Assembly: GCA_000413015.1 (NCBI GenBank)
Contig: KE332516.1
Span: 124,001 to 188,000, forward strand
DNA from: Treponema socranskii subsp. paredis ATCC 35535
Lineage (GTDB): Bacteria; Spirochaetota; Spirochaetia; Treponematales; Treponemataceae
Length of the DNA stretch: 64,000 bases
Direction of reading: 5' to 3'
Below, piece by piece: positions 1 to 9,140 of this stretch (position 1 is the stretch's first letter; each line of letters starts with the position of its first letter). The position numbers and the translations under genes are program-made. Under the pieces are notes generated by a model. It made no database searches. It was given only the letters and a program-made list of their open reading frames with translations, and had not been told where the DNA came from.

Positions 1-207
1 AAAAATACTGACGATCGTGTAAAGGGTTTTGTTTTCTTTTATACCGTCTTTTTTGAACACGATAAGCAGTACGCCGAAAATCATGCCGAACACGAACGAG
101 ATTGCGCCCGATATGATAAACATTTGAAACGTCGCCGCACAGTTGGCAAGAAATTTATACCAATAGGAATACAGGTTCGGTAACCATCGTTCTATAAATT
201 CCATCAT
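1..207 (-). CDS. metI: Methionine ABC transporter permease MetI (5' end only; runs off the window)
   Basis: This is the N-terminal 69 codons of an inner-membrane permease, read from ATG at 207 with the frame open to base 1. A hydrophobic segment (about residues 28-52, rich in Phe/Ile/Gly/Val) is followed by a short basic loop, as in MetI, which pairs with MetN to import methionine. The start ATGATG overlaps the metN stop TGA, and GGAGG lies just upstream within the metN 3' end, so the two are translationally coupled. The family call rests mainly on this coupling to a NIL-domain ATPase and on the membrane pattern. The binding protein MetQ would be expected further left but is not visible. Confidence 0.8.
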   Translation of the reverse strand, partial: MMEFIERWLPNLYSYWYKFLANCAATFQMFIISGAISFVFGMIFGVLLIVFKKDGIKENKTLYTIVSIF

Positions 208-1271
208 TTGCCTCCGTCGTGAATAATATTTTCAAACACTTTTACGTTTTTACTTCGAAAATACGAAAGAGCGGCGGCGACGTTTTGCGCATCTCCTTTT
301 ATCGCAGCGATAATCGCACCGAGCGGCTCCCCATGAATGATATCGACGTTTGCGAGTACGATATTCAAATTGACGCCGAACTTTCTCGACACTTCCGAAA
401 TGAGCGCATCGCCGACGGCATCTTTTTCGAACTGCAATTTAACAAGCGCGCCGCCGCCTTGCGTGCCGATAAGAGCGCCGCCCGATGCGAGCATATCGAT
501 TTTTGAAAGAGAAGATTGAGAAGCGATAAATTTCTTTGTAATCGCCTGAACGGGAGATGCAAAAATGGTATACACATCCCCTTCTTCGACCACGCGTCCG
601 TTTTCCATCACCGCAACTTTATGACATATCGATTTGATAACCGACATTTCATGCGTAATGAGAACGATCGTAAGATTTAATTTTTTATTGAGCTCTTTTA
701 ACAGTGAAAGAATCGATTCGGTCGCTTCGGGATCGAGCGCACTCGTCGCTTCGTCCGAGAGCAGCACGCTCGGATTGTTTGCCAAAGCGCGCGCAACAGC
801 TACGCGCTGCTTTTGTCCGCCTGAAAGCTGCGACGGATACGCAGCGGCTTTATCGGTGAGGCCGACGAGTTCAAGCAGTTCGAAAACACGGGAGCGGATT
901 TCCTCTTTTGCAAGCCCCGAATACGCGAGCGGATATGCCACGTTTCCGAACACGGTCGAACGATCGAGCAGATTGAAGTGCTGAAAAATCATACCGATTT
1001 TTTTACGTACTTTTTTCATTTCATGATTGGAAAGCCGTTTGAACTTTCCGTCTTCGTTCCATGTAACGTCCGTGCCGTTTACCGAAATCGAACCGCTGTC
1101 GGGAACTTCGAGTAAATTGATACATCTGATAAGCGAAGATTTTCCCGCCCCGGAATAGCCGATGATGCCGAAAATTTCGCCGTCGCGGATCTGAAGCGAC
1201 ACGTCTTTGATCGCTTCCACGCGTGCGTCTTTGAGACGATACGTTTTGTTGACGTTCTGTAAAACAATCAT
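204..1271 (-). CDS. metN: Methionine ABC transporter ATP-binding protein MetN
   Basis: This is the 355-residue cytoplasmic ATPase of the MetNIQ methionine importer. Walker A lies at residues 38-46 (GYSGAGKSS), the ABC signature LSGGQ at 149-153, and Walker B with the SDEATSALD motif at 169-180. The C-terminal stretch of about 100 residues fits the NIL (ACT-like) regulatory domain, which binds methionine and inhibits transport in E. coli. That domain distinguishes MetN from generic amino-acid ATPases. Its ATG follows a near-consensus promoter by about 22 nt, leaving no room for a methionine or SAM riboswitch. Regulation is therefore probably through NIL feedback or an unseen repressor. It overlaps metI by ATGATGA coupling. 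Confidence 0.93.
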   Translation of the reverse strand: MIVLQNVNKTYRLKDARVEAIKDVSLQIRDGEIFGIIGYSGAGKSSLIRCINLLEVPDSGSISVNGTDVTWNEDGKFKRLSNHEMKKVRKKIGMIFQHFNLLDRSTVFGNVAYPLAYSGLAKEEIRSRVFELLELVGLTDKAAAYPSQLSGGQKQRVAVARALANNPSVLLSDEATSALDPEATESILSLLKELNKKLNLTIVLITHEMSVIKSICHKVAVMENGRVVEEGDVYTIFASPVQAITKKFIASQSSLSKIDMLASGGALIGTQGGGALVKLQFEKDAVGDALISEVSRKFGVNLNIVLANVDIIHGEPLGAIIAAIKGDAQNVAAALSYFRSKNVKVFENIIHDGGK

Positions 1272-1299
1272 AATAACACTAATAACCTACTGAAATACT

Positions 1300-1328
1300 A
1301 GTATATATAATTTCATAAATACAGTCAA
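1300..1328 (-). promoter_or_regulatory. Housekeeping promoter for metN-metI
   Basis: On the minus strand, -35 TTGACT lies at 1328-1323 and -10 TATACT at 1305-1300, separated by exactly 17 bp. The predicted start near 1293 gives a leader of about 22 nt before ATG at 1271. Confidence 0.75.
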
Positions 1329-1388
1329 CAGACTTCAGGAGAAAATAAAAAATCCATACCTTCCGCACCGCCGGATCGATTAAAAAAC

Positions 1389-1416
1389 TTGACTTTTGAA
1401 AATGACGATGTACAAT
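1389..1416 (+). promoter_or_regulatory. Promoter for the MBL-fold hydrolase gene
   Basis: A -35 TTGACT at 1389-1394 and -10 TACAAT at 1411-1416 are separated by 16 bp. They sit 28 bp upstream of the ATG at 1445, with a GGAG ribosome-binding site at about 1435. It is divergent from the metN promoter. Confidence 0.65.
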
Positions 1417-1444
1417 ATTATTATATTCAAAAAACGGAGAAGCA

Positions 1445-2269
1445 ATGAACACCCTCACGGTACTGCTCGAAAATACGCAAGCCGAACTGAAATCGGTTTC
1501 AGTCGAACACGGGCTCTCTCTTTTGCTCCGCGTCGACGATAAAGCCTTTTTATTCGATACGGGCGCGACGGGCATCTTTACCGACAATGCCCGCCTGATG
1601 AACGTCCGGCTCGACGACTTGGAGTGCGTCGTCATAAGTCACTCTCACTACGATCATGCAGGCGGTTTCGCCTCTTTTGCCGAAAAATACCGCGTACAAG
1701 AACTCGTTACCGGTCCCGATTTTTTTCTTCCGAAATATAATTTTCTAAACGGTGCGTTTACATACCTCGGTGCGAGTTTCGATAAAGCACTGCTCGACAG
1801 CTGCGGCATCGCGCACAGAAAATGCGACGGCTGCCTGCAATTGAGCGATTCGCTCTACGCTTTTTCGGGATTTGCCCGCACTTATGCATTCGAAACGATT
1901 CCCGAACGCTTCGTAAAAGGAGTCGTCGGCAATACCGTCCCTGATTTTTTCAACGACGAAGTCTGCCTCGTGTACGACGGCGGCGCATCACTCACGATCA
2001 TCGTCGGCTGCTCGCATCCGGGCATACTCAACATGACGGCATCTGTAGCCGCATACTTCGGCAAACCCGTATCCGCCGTCTACGGTGGGTCGCATTTGGT
2101 CGAAGCCGACGACGAACGAATCCGAAAAACGATCGAAGAACTGCAAAAAAAAGGCGTTCAAAAAACGGGATTTTGTCATTGCAGCGGAAACCGCGTCCAC
2201 GAAATCATCGCGGAGACAAACGCCGTAACCGACTGTCGTATTGCGACCGGCAGCGTCATCATACTTTAA
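1445..2269 (+). CDS. MBL-fold metallohydrolase (COG1237-like)
   Basis: This 274-residue cytoplasmic protein has the metallo-beta-lactamase fold signature HSHYDHAGG at residues 66-74, the metal-binding HxHxDH motif. A later HCSGNR segment and SHP/GGSHL motifs supply further metal ligands. The early DTGATG segment and overall length match the group often annotated as dihydropterin-phosphate-synthase-like MBL hydrolases (COG1237), whose physiological substrate is generally unknown. The ribosome-binding site GGAG precedes ATG at a normal distance. It stands alone between divergent metN and the downstream gntP-like permease, which has its own strong Shine-Dalgarno. There is no basis for assigning a substrate. 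Confidence 0.82.
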   Translation: MNTLTVLLENTQAELKSVSVEHGLSLLLRVDDKAFLFDTGATGIFTDNARLMNVRLDDLECVVISHSHYDHAGGFASFAEKYRVQELVTGPDFFLPKYNFLNGAFTYLGASFDKALLDSCGIAHRKCDGCLQLSDSLYAFSGFARTYAFETIPERFVKGVVGNTVPDFFNDEVCLVYDGGASLTIIVGCSHPGILNMTASVAAYFGKPVSAVYGGSHLVEADDERIRKTIEELQKKGVQKTGFCHCSGNRVHEIIAETNAVTDCRIATGSVIIL

Positions 2270-2283
2270 TCACAGGCATTATC

Positions 2284-2330
2284 AAAATTATTAAACCGTA
2301 TCGCATTTAATAATTTTGAAATTATTAAAA
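2284..2330 (+). promoter_or_regulatory. AT-rich triple repeat/inverted repeat upstream of gntP-like gene
   Basis: AAATTATTAA occurs as direct and inverted copies: near 2285-2294, inverted at 2307-2316 (TTAATAATTT) and direct at 2319-2328. The last two form a perfect 10-bp palindrome with a 2-nt spacer immediately upstream of the AGGAGG ribosome-binding site. The arrangement suggests operator half-sites, but no regulator is identified. Confidence 0.4.
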
Positions 2331-2346
2331 AAGCAGGAGGCTTTAA

Positions 2347-3687
2347 ATGTCAGGTGCGTACATGTTGGCGGTTATTATCCTTGCGGTAATAGCCATGATT
2401 CTCGCGATCAGCAAATTGAAAATTCATCCGTTTATCGTGATGACGGTCATTGCGATCGCCGTCGGTTTGCTGTGCGGAATGAATACGGAAGACGTTATCA
2501 ACAAAGTGAAAGCCGGTTTCGGCAACATCTTAGCGAGCATCGGTATCGTCATCCTCGCAGGTACGATCATCGGCACGATTCTCGAAAAGACGGGTGCGGC
2601 GTTGACAATGGCGAATACCATTTTGAAACTCGTCGGCAAAGAGCGGTCGGTTCTCACGATGGGATTGACCGGCTACGTGACGGGTATCCCCGTATTTTGC
2701 GATTCGGGCTTCGTCATCCTCTCGCCGATCAGCCGTGCGCTTGCGGCACAATCGAACAAATCGCTTGCAGTCATGGCTACGGCGCTCAGCGCAGGTCTGT
2801 ATGCGACGCACTGTCTCGTTCCTCCGACGCCGGGTCCAATCGCAATGGCGGGTACGCTCAGCGCAAATCTCGGTTTGGTTATCGGAATCGGTCTCCTGAT
2901 TTCGCTGCCGGCGACGTTTATGGGAATCCTGTATGCAAATAAAGTGGCAGGCAAAATCGATATTCCGGCGAATCCCGAATATACGGTAGAAGAACTCGTA
3001 GAAAAATACGGTAAACTTCCGGGAGCACTGCACTCCTTCGCTCCAATTCTCGTACCGATTATCCTCATCGCGTTAAAGAGTATCGGAGATTTCCCGTCGC
3101 ACCCCTTCGGTACCGGAGCCGTCAAAACGTTCTGTTCGTTTATCGGAAATCCCGTCGTTGCGCTGCTGTTGGGTATCGCTCTTGCGACGACTCTCATTCC
3201 GAAATCCGAAAAAAAGAGCACGCTTTCATGGGTTACCGACGGAGTGACGAATTCGGCGGGCATCCTTGCGATCACCGGCGCGGGCGGCGCATTCGGCGAA
3301 ATTTTAAAATCGCTTCCGCTCGCGGACGCGCTGAGTTCGACTCTTTTACAGATGAATGTCGGCGTTTTCCTGCCCTTCATCATCGCAGCGATTTTAAAAT
3401 CCGCAATGGGTGCGTCTACGGTCGCGATGATTTTGACTTCGGCAATGGTCGCGCCTCTCATGCCGGCTCTCGGCTTTACGTCGGAAATCGGCAAAGTACT
3501 CGTGATCATGGCAATAGGCGCGGGTTCGATGACGGTGAGCCATGCAAACGATTCATACTTCTGGGTCGTTTCTCAGTTTTCCGATATGAATACGCAGCAG
3601 GCGTATAAGTGTCAAACGGGTGTAACGCTCGTACAGGGTATTACGACGATCGTCGTCGTATTTATCATTTCTTTATTCGTACATTAA
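2347..3687 (+). CDS. GntP-family permease (gluconate/glycerate-type symporter)
   Basis: This is a 446-residue polytopic inner-membrane protein of about 12 hydrophobic segments, the normal size for the GntP family of proton-coupled sugar-acid transporters. The family hallmark GIPVFCDSGFVIL is present near residue 117, as is the HCLVPPTPGP segment near 158. Family members take up gluconate, glycerate, fructuronate or similar hydroxy-acids, and the sequence does not decide which. AGGAGG at 2335-2340 sits 6 nt before ATG. No kinase or dehydrogenase for a sugar acid is adjacent, although a KDPG-aldolase-type enzyme is encoded far away at about 49-50 kb. A long hairpin follows the stop. Confidence 0.88.
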   Translation: MSGAYMLAVIILAVIAMILAISKLKIHPFIVMTVIAIAVGLLCGMNTEDVINKVKAGFGNILASIGIVILAGTIIGTILEKTGAALTMANTILKLVGKERSVLTMGLTGYVTGIPVFCDSGFVILSPISRALAAQSNKSLAVMATALSAGLYATHCLVPPTPGPIAMAGTLSANLGLVIGIGLLISLPATFMGILYANKVAGKIDIPANPEYTVEELVEKYGKLPGALHSFAPILVPIILIALKSIGDFPSHPFGTGAVKTFCSFIGNPVVALLLGIALATTLIPKSEKKSTLSWVTDGVTNSAGILAITGAGGAFGEILKSLPLADALSSTLLQMNVGVFLPFIIAAILKSAMGASTVAMILTSAMVAPLMPALGFTSEIGKVLVIMAIGAGSMTVSHANDSYFWVVSQFSDMNTQQAYKCQTGVTLVQGITTIVVVFIISLFVH

Positions 3688-3700
3688 TAATCGTTACGAT

Positions 3701-3744
3701 GAAGGGGCTGTCGAAAAAGTAACCGACTTTGAGACTGCCCCTTC
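3701..3744. terminator. Bidirectional terminator-like hairpin between convergent genes
   Basis: GAAGGGGC at 3701-3708 pairs with GCCCCTTC at 3737-3744, with further inner pairings GTC/GAC and AAAGT/ACTTT around an AACCG loop. It lies between the convergent gntP-like and ilvB stops. No strong T-tract is present, so termination is inferred from position and stability. Confidence 0.55.
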
Positions 3745-3754
3745 CGTGAAGATC

Positions 3755-5497
3755 CTATCGCAGCGCGTCGATATTCGCTTTGCCGGGCAAAACGAAAGGC
3801 AGCACGTCTTCCGCAGAATCAATTTCTATGCGCACTAAAAACGGCTTTCGCTCCCGCTTCGGGGAAAACGCTTTTTCATACCACTTTTCATCTTCGGCCG
3901 CATCCACGGCATCGATACCGAAACCTCGTGCGATTTCAACAAAATCGACGCGATGAGAAAATTCGCTTGCGGCATAGGTTCCGCCGAAAAGGTATTTTTG
4001 CTGCTGATATACCATACCGAGCGTGCCGTTGTCGAAAACGATGACCGTCACCGCAAGGTTTTGCTCGGAAAGCGTTGCAAGCTCCTGAATGTTCATGAGG
4101 ATGGAACCGTCGCCGGAAAAACACACAACGCGGCATTCCGGATTCGAAAGAGAAGCACCGATCGCGGCGGGCAAACCGAAGCCCATCGTACCGAGAGAAC
4201 CCGACGTAAGAAATGTTCTCGGCTTTTCCACGGGATAATATTGAGCCGTCCACATTTGATGCTGGCCGACATCCGTCGTAACGATGAGTTTGTCGCGTCT
4301 CATACCGGCTTTTTCCGCGAGGAGCGGAATCGACGCGATGCACTCGCGGGGATTGCCGTAGGGCGAGCTTTTCGCAGCGCCGCATAGAGGTGAAAAGGTT
4401 TCCGCTTTAAGGCGAATGATCTTTTCAAGCCATACGGCGCGCGCTTCCGCGTTTTGCCAATTCGATGCGAAAAGCTCCTGCTTTCGGGAAGCAAGCTGCA
4501 CGAGGAGCGGAAAGACGGAGCCGACGTCGGCGACGACGGAAATATCGGCATCGATGATTTTATCGACTTCGGCAGCATCGACGTCTATGTGCACGACGCG
4601 CGCTTTCGGACAAAACTTCGACACGACGCCCGTCGCCCTGTCGTCGAAACGGACGCCTGCGGCGATGACGAGATCGGCATCGTGCATAGCGACGTTTGCC
4701 GCGTAGGAACCGTGCATACCGACCATACCGGCAAACATTTCAAAAGAGGAAGGCACGCAGCCGATTCCCATAAGACTCGTCACGACGGGAAGACGATAAG
4801 TTTTCAGGAATTTTTGCAGTTCCTTTGCAGCCGCTTCCGAATTGCAGCCTCCTCCGCAAAAAAGAACGGGACGCCGAGCTTCGGCAAGAGCATCGGTTAT
4901 ACGATCCATACTCGAAGCGTATTCCGACGGCGGCGTATGAAAGCGGATATCGTGTATCGTAACGGAGGCGATATCCGGCCACGAATCGAATTCGCATGAA
5001 GCAAGCTGTACGTCGCGAGGAACGTCGATGAGCACCGGTCCCGGACGGCCGTTTACCGCAATCGCAAAGGCTTGGGGAACAGCGCTCAAAAGCTCTTCCG
5101 GAGATTTTACCATCATGCTGTGCTTTGCAATCGGAAAGGAAAGTCCGAAGGTATCCGCTTCCTGAAACGCATCGGTGCCGATAAGGCTTGTGTTCACCTG
5201 CCCCGTGATCGCGACGATCGGAACGGAATCGCTTCGGGCATCGGCGACCGCAGTAAGGAGATTCATCGCGCCCGGACCGCTCGTCGCAAAGCATACCGCC
5301 GGCTTTCCGCTGCTCCGCGCCATGCCCTGCGCAATAAAGCCCGCAGCCTGTTCATGGCGCACGAGAACGTGACGGATCGAACTTTTCGCAAGCGCGTCGT
5401 ACAGCGGCAAAATCGATCCGCCGGGAATTCCCGCAACGACGGATATGCCTTCCATTTCGAGCAGCTTGACGATTATTTCGCTTCCCGTCTTTTTCAT
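3755..5497 (-). CDS. ilvB: Acetolactate synthase large subunit-like ThDP enzyme
   Basis: This is a 580-residue thiamine-diphosphate enzyme of the acetohydroxyacid synthase family, which condenses two pyruvates to acetolactate (or pyruvate plus 2-oxobutyrate) in branched-chain amino-acid synthesis. The catalytic Glu lies in RHEQAAGF (Glu49). The N-terminal AGIPGG segment, the central FAD/transhydrogenase-like domain and the C-terminal ThDP motif GDGS...LATLSEQ...FDNGTLGMV are all present. Length is typical. No ilvN regulatory subunit or other ilv gene is adjacent, so a stand-alone catabolic acetolactate synthase is possible. It begins 9 nt after the upstream chemoreceptor stop, so cotranscription is likely. 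Confidence 0.88.
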   Translation of the reverse strand: MKKTGSEIIVKLLEMEGISVVAGIPGGSILPLYDALAKSSIRHVLVRHEQAAGFIAQGMARSSGKPAVCFATSGPGAMNLLTAVADARSDSVPIVAITGQVNTSLIGTDAFQEADTFGLSFPIAKHSMMVKSPEELLSAVPQAFAIAVNGRPGPVLIDVPRDVQLASCEFDSWPDIASVTIHDIRFHTPPSEYASSMDRITDALAEARRPVLFCGGGCNSEAAAKELQKFLKTYRLPVVTSLMGIGCVPSSFEMFAGMVGMHGSYAANVAMHDADLVIAAGVRFDDRATGVVSKFCPKARVVHIDVDAAEVDKIIDADISVVADVGSVFPLLVQLASRKQELFASNWQNAEARAVWLEKIIRLKAETFSPLCGAAKSSPYGNPRECIASIPLLAEKAGMRRDKLIVTTDVGQHQMWTAQYYPVEKPRTFLTSGSLGTMGFGLPAAIGASLSNPECRVVCFSGDGSILMNIQELATLSEQNLAVTVIVFDNGTLGMVYQQQKYLFGGTYAASEFSHRVDFVEIARGFGIDAVDAAEDEKWYEKAFSPKRERKPFLVRIEIDSAEDVLPFVLPGKANIDALR

Positions 5498-5506
5498 AAA
5501 TATCGG

Positions 5507-7633
5507 TTACAGTTCAAACTGATCGATCTGCGATTCGATCTTTTGTATGGCCTCTTTCACCTGCGTCGAAATACTTTCCAATGCGGCACCCGTTTCATTT
5601 ATCTGCCGTGCACCCATTGCCATTTCATCCATACCTGCTTTCATACCGGCCGCATTATTTTGCAGTTTGCTGATTTCGGCAAGAATCGATTTATTGCCTG
5701 TCGCCATTTCGCGCGATGCATTTTGAACGCTTGTCGTATTTCCGTTTACGATGCGCAGCGACGCGTCTATCTGCTTCGAACCTTCGTTTTGTTCCTGCAT
5801 TGCCTGCTTGATATACAGCACGAACTGATTCGTAACATTCAATTCGTCGGACACCGATTTGAACACGGAACTCAATTCGGCCGATGCGCCGACGACGCTG
5901 CTTATCGCCTGCTGTACGTTGCTGAGCTCTTCGCCGATGCGCTTCGACTGTGCGGCGGACGACTTAGACAATTTACGGATTTCATCCGCAACGACCGCAA
6001 AGCCCTTTCCCGCTTTGCCGGCATGAGCCGCTTCGATAGATGCGTTCATAGCGAGCAGGTTCGTCCGCGTTGCGATATCCGCGATTATCGTATTCGCACC
6101 CTGCAGCATATTCGATTGGCTTTCTATCTGCCCGATACGCGTATTGACATCGGTTTGTTTGATAAAACCGTCCTGCGCTTTTTCCCGCAGCAAGGAAAAA
6201 GAGTCCACCATTTTGTCCACGGATTGATTGACCGAAGCAATGCTGACGATCATTTCTTCGATCGCAGCCGAAGCCTCCGTCATACTGCTCGATTGATTTT
6301 GAATCATGCGCTCAAGAGAATCGATATTGGATGCGATTTGATTGACCGAACCGACAGTCTGTTCGATGCTCGACTCCTGCTCGTCCATCTGAGCGTGTAT
6401 GTTTTGGATATTCGCGATGATTTCGGTGATGGAACTCGAGGTATCGTCCGCACGGCCGGTCATATCTTCACCGGCCGTAACGAGCGTCGCTTTGCTTTCT
6501 TTTACGTCTTTAACAATCGCATACAGTTTTCGGATGAATTTATTAAATCCCGAAACGAGCGTACCGATTTCATCGTTCGAAGGAACGTCGAGCTGGACGG
6601 AGAGATTGGCGTTTCCTTGCGAAAGAGCCGTAAACGCCTGCGACACTCTTTGAAGCGGCCGCATAAACAGACCGAAAATACGGTTTGCAATAATGGAAAC
6701 GAGGATGACGAGCAGTATGATGACCGCCGCGATAATCTCAAGCATCCTAAGACCGATCGTTCTTATAAGTTCCGCGCGCGATGAAGAAAAATTGCTTGCA
6801 AGCGCCCACATACCCGCGGGCTTTCCGGCAGTATCGAAAACCGGCCAATAAACGACATAATATTGATCCGTTCCGATCCTGTCCATCTCCGCGTACATTT
6901 CACCGCGGGAAAATACCGCTTCGATGCAATCGTCGCCGATGGGAGGAGCGAGCATGTCGCCCGCCTCATCGGCGATCGTCGATGAAACCGCTTCCGTGCC
7001 GTCATAGAGCATGACATCGCAGCCGAACGTAGCGCGCGCTTTTTGCAAAAAATCCGCAGACGATACGTTGAAACCCGAAACGACCGCTCCTATAATGCGC
7101 CGCTCGCTGTCGTATACGGGGCATCCGGCTCTGATGGCAAAACGAACGAGTACCGCCTTTTCATACGAATACGTCACACGTCCCCTGAGCGCTTCTTTGA
7201 CCGCTCTTTGATTTATGATATTGTCGCCGTAACGTTCCGAGTGTCCGCGAGAAATAATGTTGCCGCTCGTGTCGGTTAAGACGATAAAGTCGACACGCAT
7301 CTGTTTTGTAAGTTCGGAAAGAATTTTATACGCGTACGGATGATTGCGGTTGAGCGCCGCCTGAACGACGTCGGGACGGCCGGCAATAGATACTGCAGCC
7401 CCCTCCGCACGCAAGCCGAAATCATCGAGCAAAATACGATACCCCGAAACGCTTGCCCTTGTCGCCTGTTCATGCTGAGCGGTCAATATGCTGTAAAAGA
7501 AAACTGCAAGCGCAATGCCGGAGACGATTGCCGTAAAAAATACCGTAATCCTGTTGACGCTGCTGAGTTTCCGTACAAGAGAGGTTTGCTTTTTTGCTGC
7601 AGGGAGTTTATCGGAAAAAGCGGTTTGTGCCAT
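5507..7633 (-). CDS. Methyl-accepting chemotaxis protein with Cache sensor
   Basis: This 708-residue transmembrane chemoreceptor has TM1 at about residues 29-50 and an extracytoplasmic Cache-type region of about 240 residues containing [15 protein letters not shown] and [12 protein letters not shown] motifs. TM2 is near residues 300-320, followed by a HAMP region and a long cytoplasmic coiled coil. The conserved hairpin tip contains [15 protein letters not shown] and [13 protein letters not shown], which contact CheA and CheW. The ligand is unknown. GAGGAG precedes the ATG. The gene sits directly upstream of the acetolactate synthase gene with a 9-bp gap, an unusual pairing that may reflect shared transcription rather than function. 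Confidence 0.93.
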   Translation of the reverse strand: MAQTAFSDKLPAAKKQTSLVRKLSSVNRITVFFTAIVSGIALAVFFYSILTAQHEQATRASVSGYRILLDDFGLRAEGAAVSIAGRPDVVQAALNRNHPYAYKILSELTKQMRVDFIVLTDTSGNIISRGHSERYGDNIINQRAVKEALRGRVTYSYEKAVLVRFAIRAGCPVYDSERRIIGAVVSGFNVSSADFLQKARATFGCDVMLYDGTEAVSSTIADEAGDMLAPPIGDDCIEAVFSRGEMYAEMDRIGTDQYYVVYWPVFDTAGKPAGMWALASNFSSSRAELIRTIGLRMLEIIAAVIILLVILVSIIANRIFGLFMRPLQRVSQAFTALSQGNANLSVQLDVPSNDEIGTLVSGFNKFIRKLYAIVKDVKESKATLVTAGEDMTGRADDTSSSITEIIANIQNIHAQMDEQESSIEQTVGSVNQIASNIDSLERMIQNQSSSMTEASAAIEEMIVSIASVNQSVDKMVDSFSLLREKAQDGFIKQTDVNTRIGQIESQSNMLQGANTIIADIATRTNLLAMNASIEAAHAGKAGKGFAVVADEIRKLSKSSAAQSKRIGEELSNVQQAISSVVGASAELSSVFKSVSDELNVTNQFVLYIKQAMQEQNEGSKQIDASLRIVNGNTTSVQNASREMATGNKSILAEISKLQNNAAGMKAGMDEMAMGARQINETGAALESISTQVKEAIQKIESQIDQFEL

Positions 7634-7730
7634 AGTGTTTGCTCCTCTTATACATCTTCACGCATTATGAAGCTTTTGTCAATTATACATTATATATATG
7701 AAAAAAGATATATCAAAAAAAACGGATATC

Positions 7731-7739
7731 TGTTATACT
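7731..7739 (+). promoter_or_regulatory. Extended -10 promoter predicting a leaderless mRNA
   Basis: TGT-TATACT at 7731-7739 is an extended -10 with no good -35. The expected start, 6-7 nt downstream, coincides with the ATG at 7746, and no Shine-Dalgarno precedes that ATG. Confidence 0.5.
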
Positions 7740-7745
7740 GTTAGT

Positions 7746-9059
7746 ATGAAAAAGATATTGCTCGTCTCATCGAATAAAAAAATTATCGATACGGTGCAGG
7801 AAGGCTGCGCCGCATTTTCGGACGATTTCGGCACGGATATCAGAACGGACGCCGACGATATCATCAGCTACATCAATTATGAACTGCCCGAAATCAAGAT
7901 ACTCGACTATACTTCCCCGAACATCGACTGCGGGAAAATTCTTTGCGAAGTGAACTCCGATCCGTGGCTGCACTACGGAGGTATCATCGCGGTTTGTAAA
8001 GACAGAAAGCAAATGCAAGAGCTCGAAGAGCTGAAAGATTCCAATATCCTTTCAATTCAAACGATGAACGATTTTTCAGTTCACTTTATTCACTTACTGC
8101 GCATCCTGTGGCAAAACCAGAAATTTCTTTTAAACCGCGGTATGCAGGAAGATTTCGGCGGCGAAGAAAACGGTACGTTTGTCTGCGGCAACGATCCGCT
8201 CGATATCAGATTTTACACATCGTTTCTTATCAATTATTTATACAGTACGAACAGAATAAACAGCGACGACCGAAGCGCACTCCGGATGACCTTGACCGAA
8301 CTTTTGACAAACGCGCTCGAACATGGAAATTTGCATATCTCATACGAAGAAAAAACAAAATGGATGGAAACGCACGGGGACATATTCAGCCTCATCACGG
8401 AACGGGCCGCCGATCCGCAATACGCAAACAAACAGATTACGATCACGTATGCGATCGGCAAACAAAAATCGACCGTATCGATTCAGGACGAAGGAGACGG
8501 TTTCGATTGGCGGAAATACATCGGTAAAAAAAACGTAGCCGATGGAGAATTGCACGGCAGAGGCATCAGTCTCGCAGCGGAACTCGTTTCGAAAATCGCA
8601 TACAACGAAAAAGGCAATCAAGTCGTATTCGAAATCAACAACAGAATCGACGAATCGAACACGGTGCCGCAAGTCATGTCGAATTTCGAAACGGTGACAT
8701 ACGTCGACAAACAAATCGTTTGCCGTCAAAACGAAGCGACGACGGATCTTTTCTTTATCGTATCGGGACGCTACGCAGTCTATTCCGGACGGAAGCTCGT
8801 CACCGTCATGTCGCCGAACGACGTGTTTATCGGAGAAATGTCGTTTTTGCTCAACGACAAACGCTCGGCAACGATCCTCGCCGTCGGCAACTGCAAACTT
8901 ATTAAAATTCCGAAAGGCGATTTTCTCCAGATGATACGGAAAAACCCGCACTACGGTTTATTCCTTTCGCGGATGCTCGCGCAGCGGCTTGAAAAACAAA
9001 CGCACCGGACAATCGAGCTGAACGCACAGATCGCAAAACGGCAGGAAGGCGAAAAATAA
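7746..9059 (+). CDS. Three-domain signalling protein: receiver-like, HATPase, cyclic-nucleotide-binding
   Basis: This 437-residue cytoplasmic protein has no membrane segment. Residues 1-110 resemble a response-regulator fold (KKILLVSSNKKI opening, a LDYTSP strand end), but a phosphorylatable acidic pocket is not convincing. Residues of about 140-300 form a GHKL ATPase: the N-box is LTELLTNALEHGN, followed by DEGDGFDW and GRGISLA glycine boxes, resembling RsbW-type anti-sigma kinases more than histidine kinases, and no phospho-acceptor His domain is seen. The C-terminal 110 residues form a cNMP-binding jelly roll with phosphate-binding cassette GEMSFLLNDKRSAT. ATG at 7746 is chosen because an extended -10 lies immediately upstream and the longer in-frame start at 7698 would precede transcription. 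Confidence 0.75.
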   Translation: MKKILLVSSNKKIIDTVQEGCAAFSDDFGTDIRTDADDIISYINYELPEIKILDYTSPNIDCGKILCEVNSDPWLHYGGIIAVCKDRKQMQELEELKDSNILSIQTMNDFSVHFIHLLRILWQNQKFLLNRGMQEDFGGEENGTFVCGNDPLDIRFYTSFLINYLYSTNRINSDDRSALRMTLTELLTNALEHGNLHISYEEKTKWMETHGDIFSLITERAADPQYANKQITITYAIGKQKSTVSIQDEGDGFDWRKYIGKKNVADGELHGRGISLAAELVSKIAYNEKGNQVVFEINNRIDESNTVPQVMSNFETVTYVDKQIVCRQNEATTDLFFIVSGRYAVYSGRKLVTVMSPNDVFIGEMSFLLNDKRSATILAVGNCKLIKIPKGDFLQMIRKNPHYGLFLSRMLAQRLEKQTHRTIELNAQIAKRQEGEK

Positions 9060-9140
9060 TTATTAAGTCGGATTCCGTCTTTTAGGAAAACCCGAAACCG
9101 AACCTGTTATGATGCCGCATTATTATTATAAGGAACTGTC

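Noticed and set aside
1272-1444. SAM/S-box riboswitch before metN
   Set aside because: The promoter leaves about 22 nt of leader, too short for a riboswitch.
5072-6784. A 570-codon open frame on the plus strand across ilvB and the chemoreceptor
   Set aside because: It is antisense to two well-supported genes, its composition is Arg/His/Phe-rich as expected for a shadow frame, and it has no family motif or ribosome-binding site.
8340-8951. A 203-codon minus-strand frame opposite the three-domain signalling protein
   Set aside because: Antisense to the clear ATPase and cNMP motifs and extremely Phe/Arg/Asp-rich, so it is a shadow frame.
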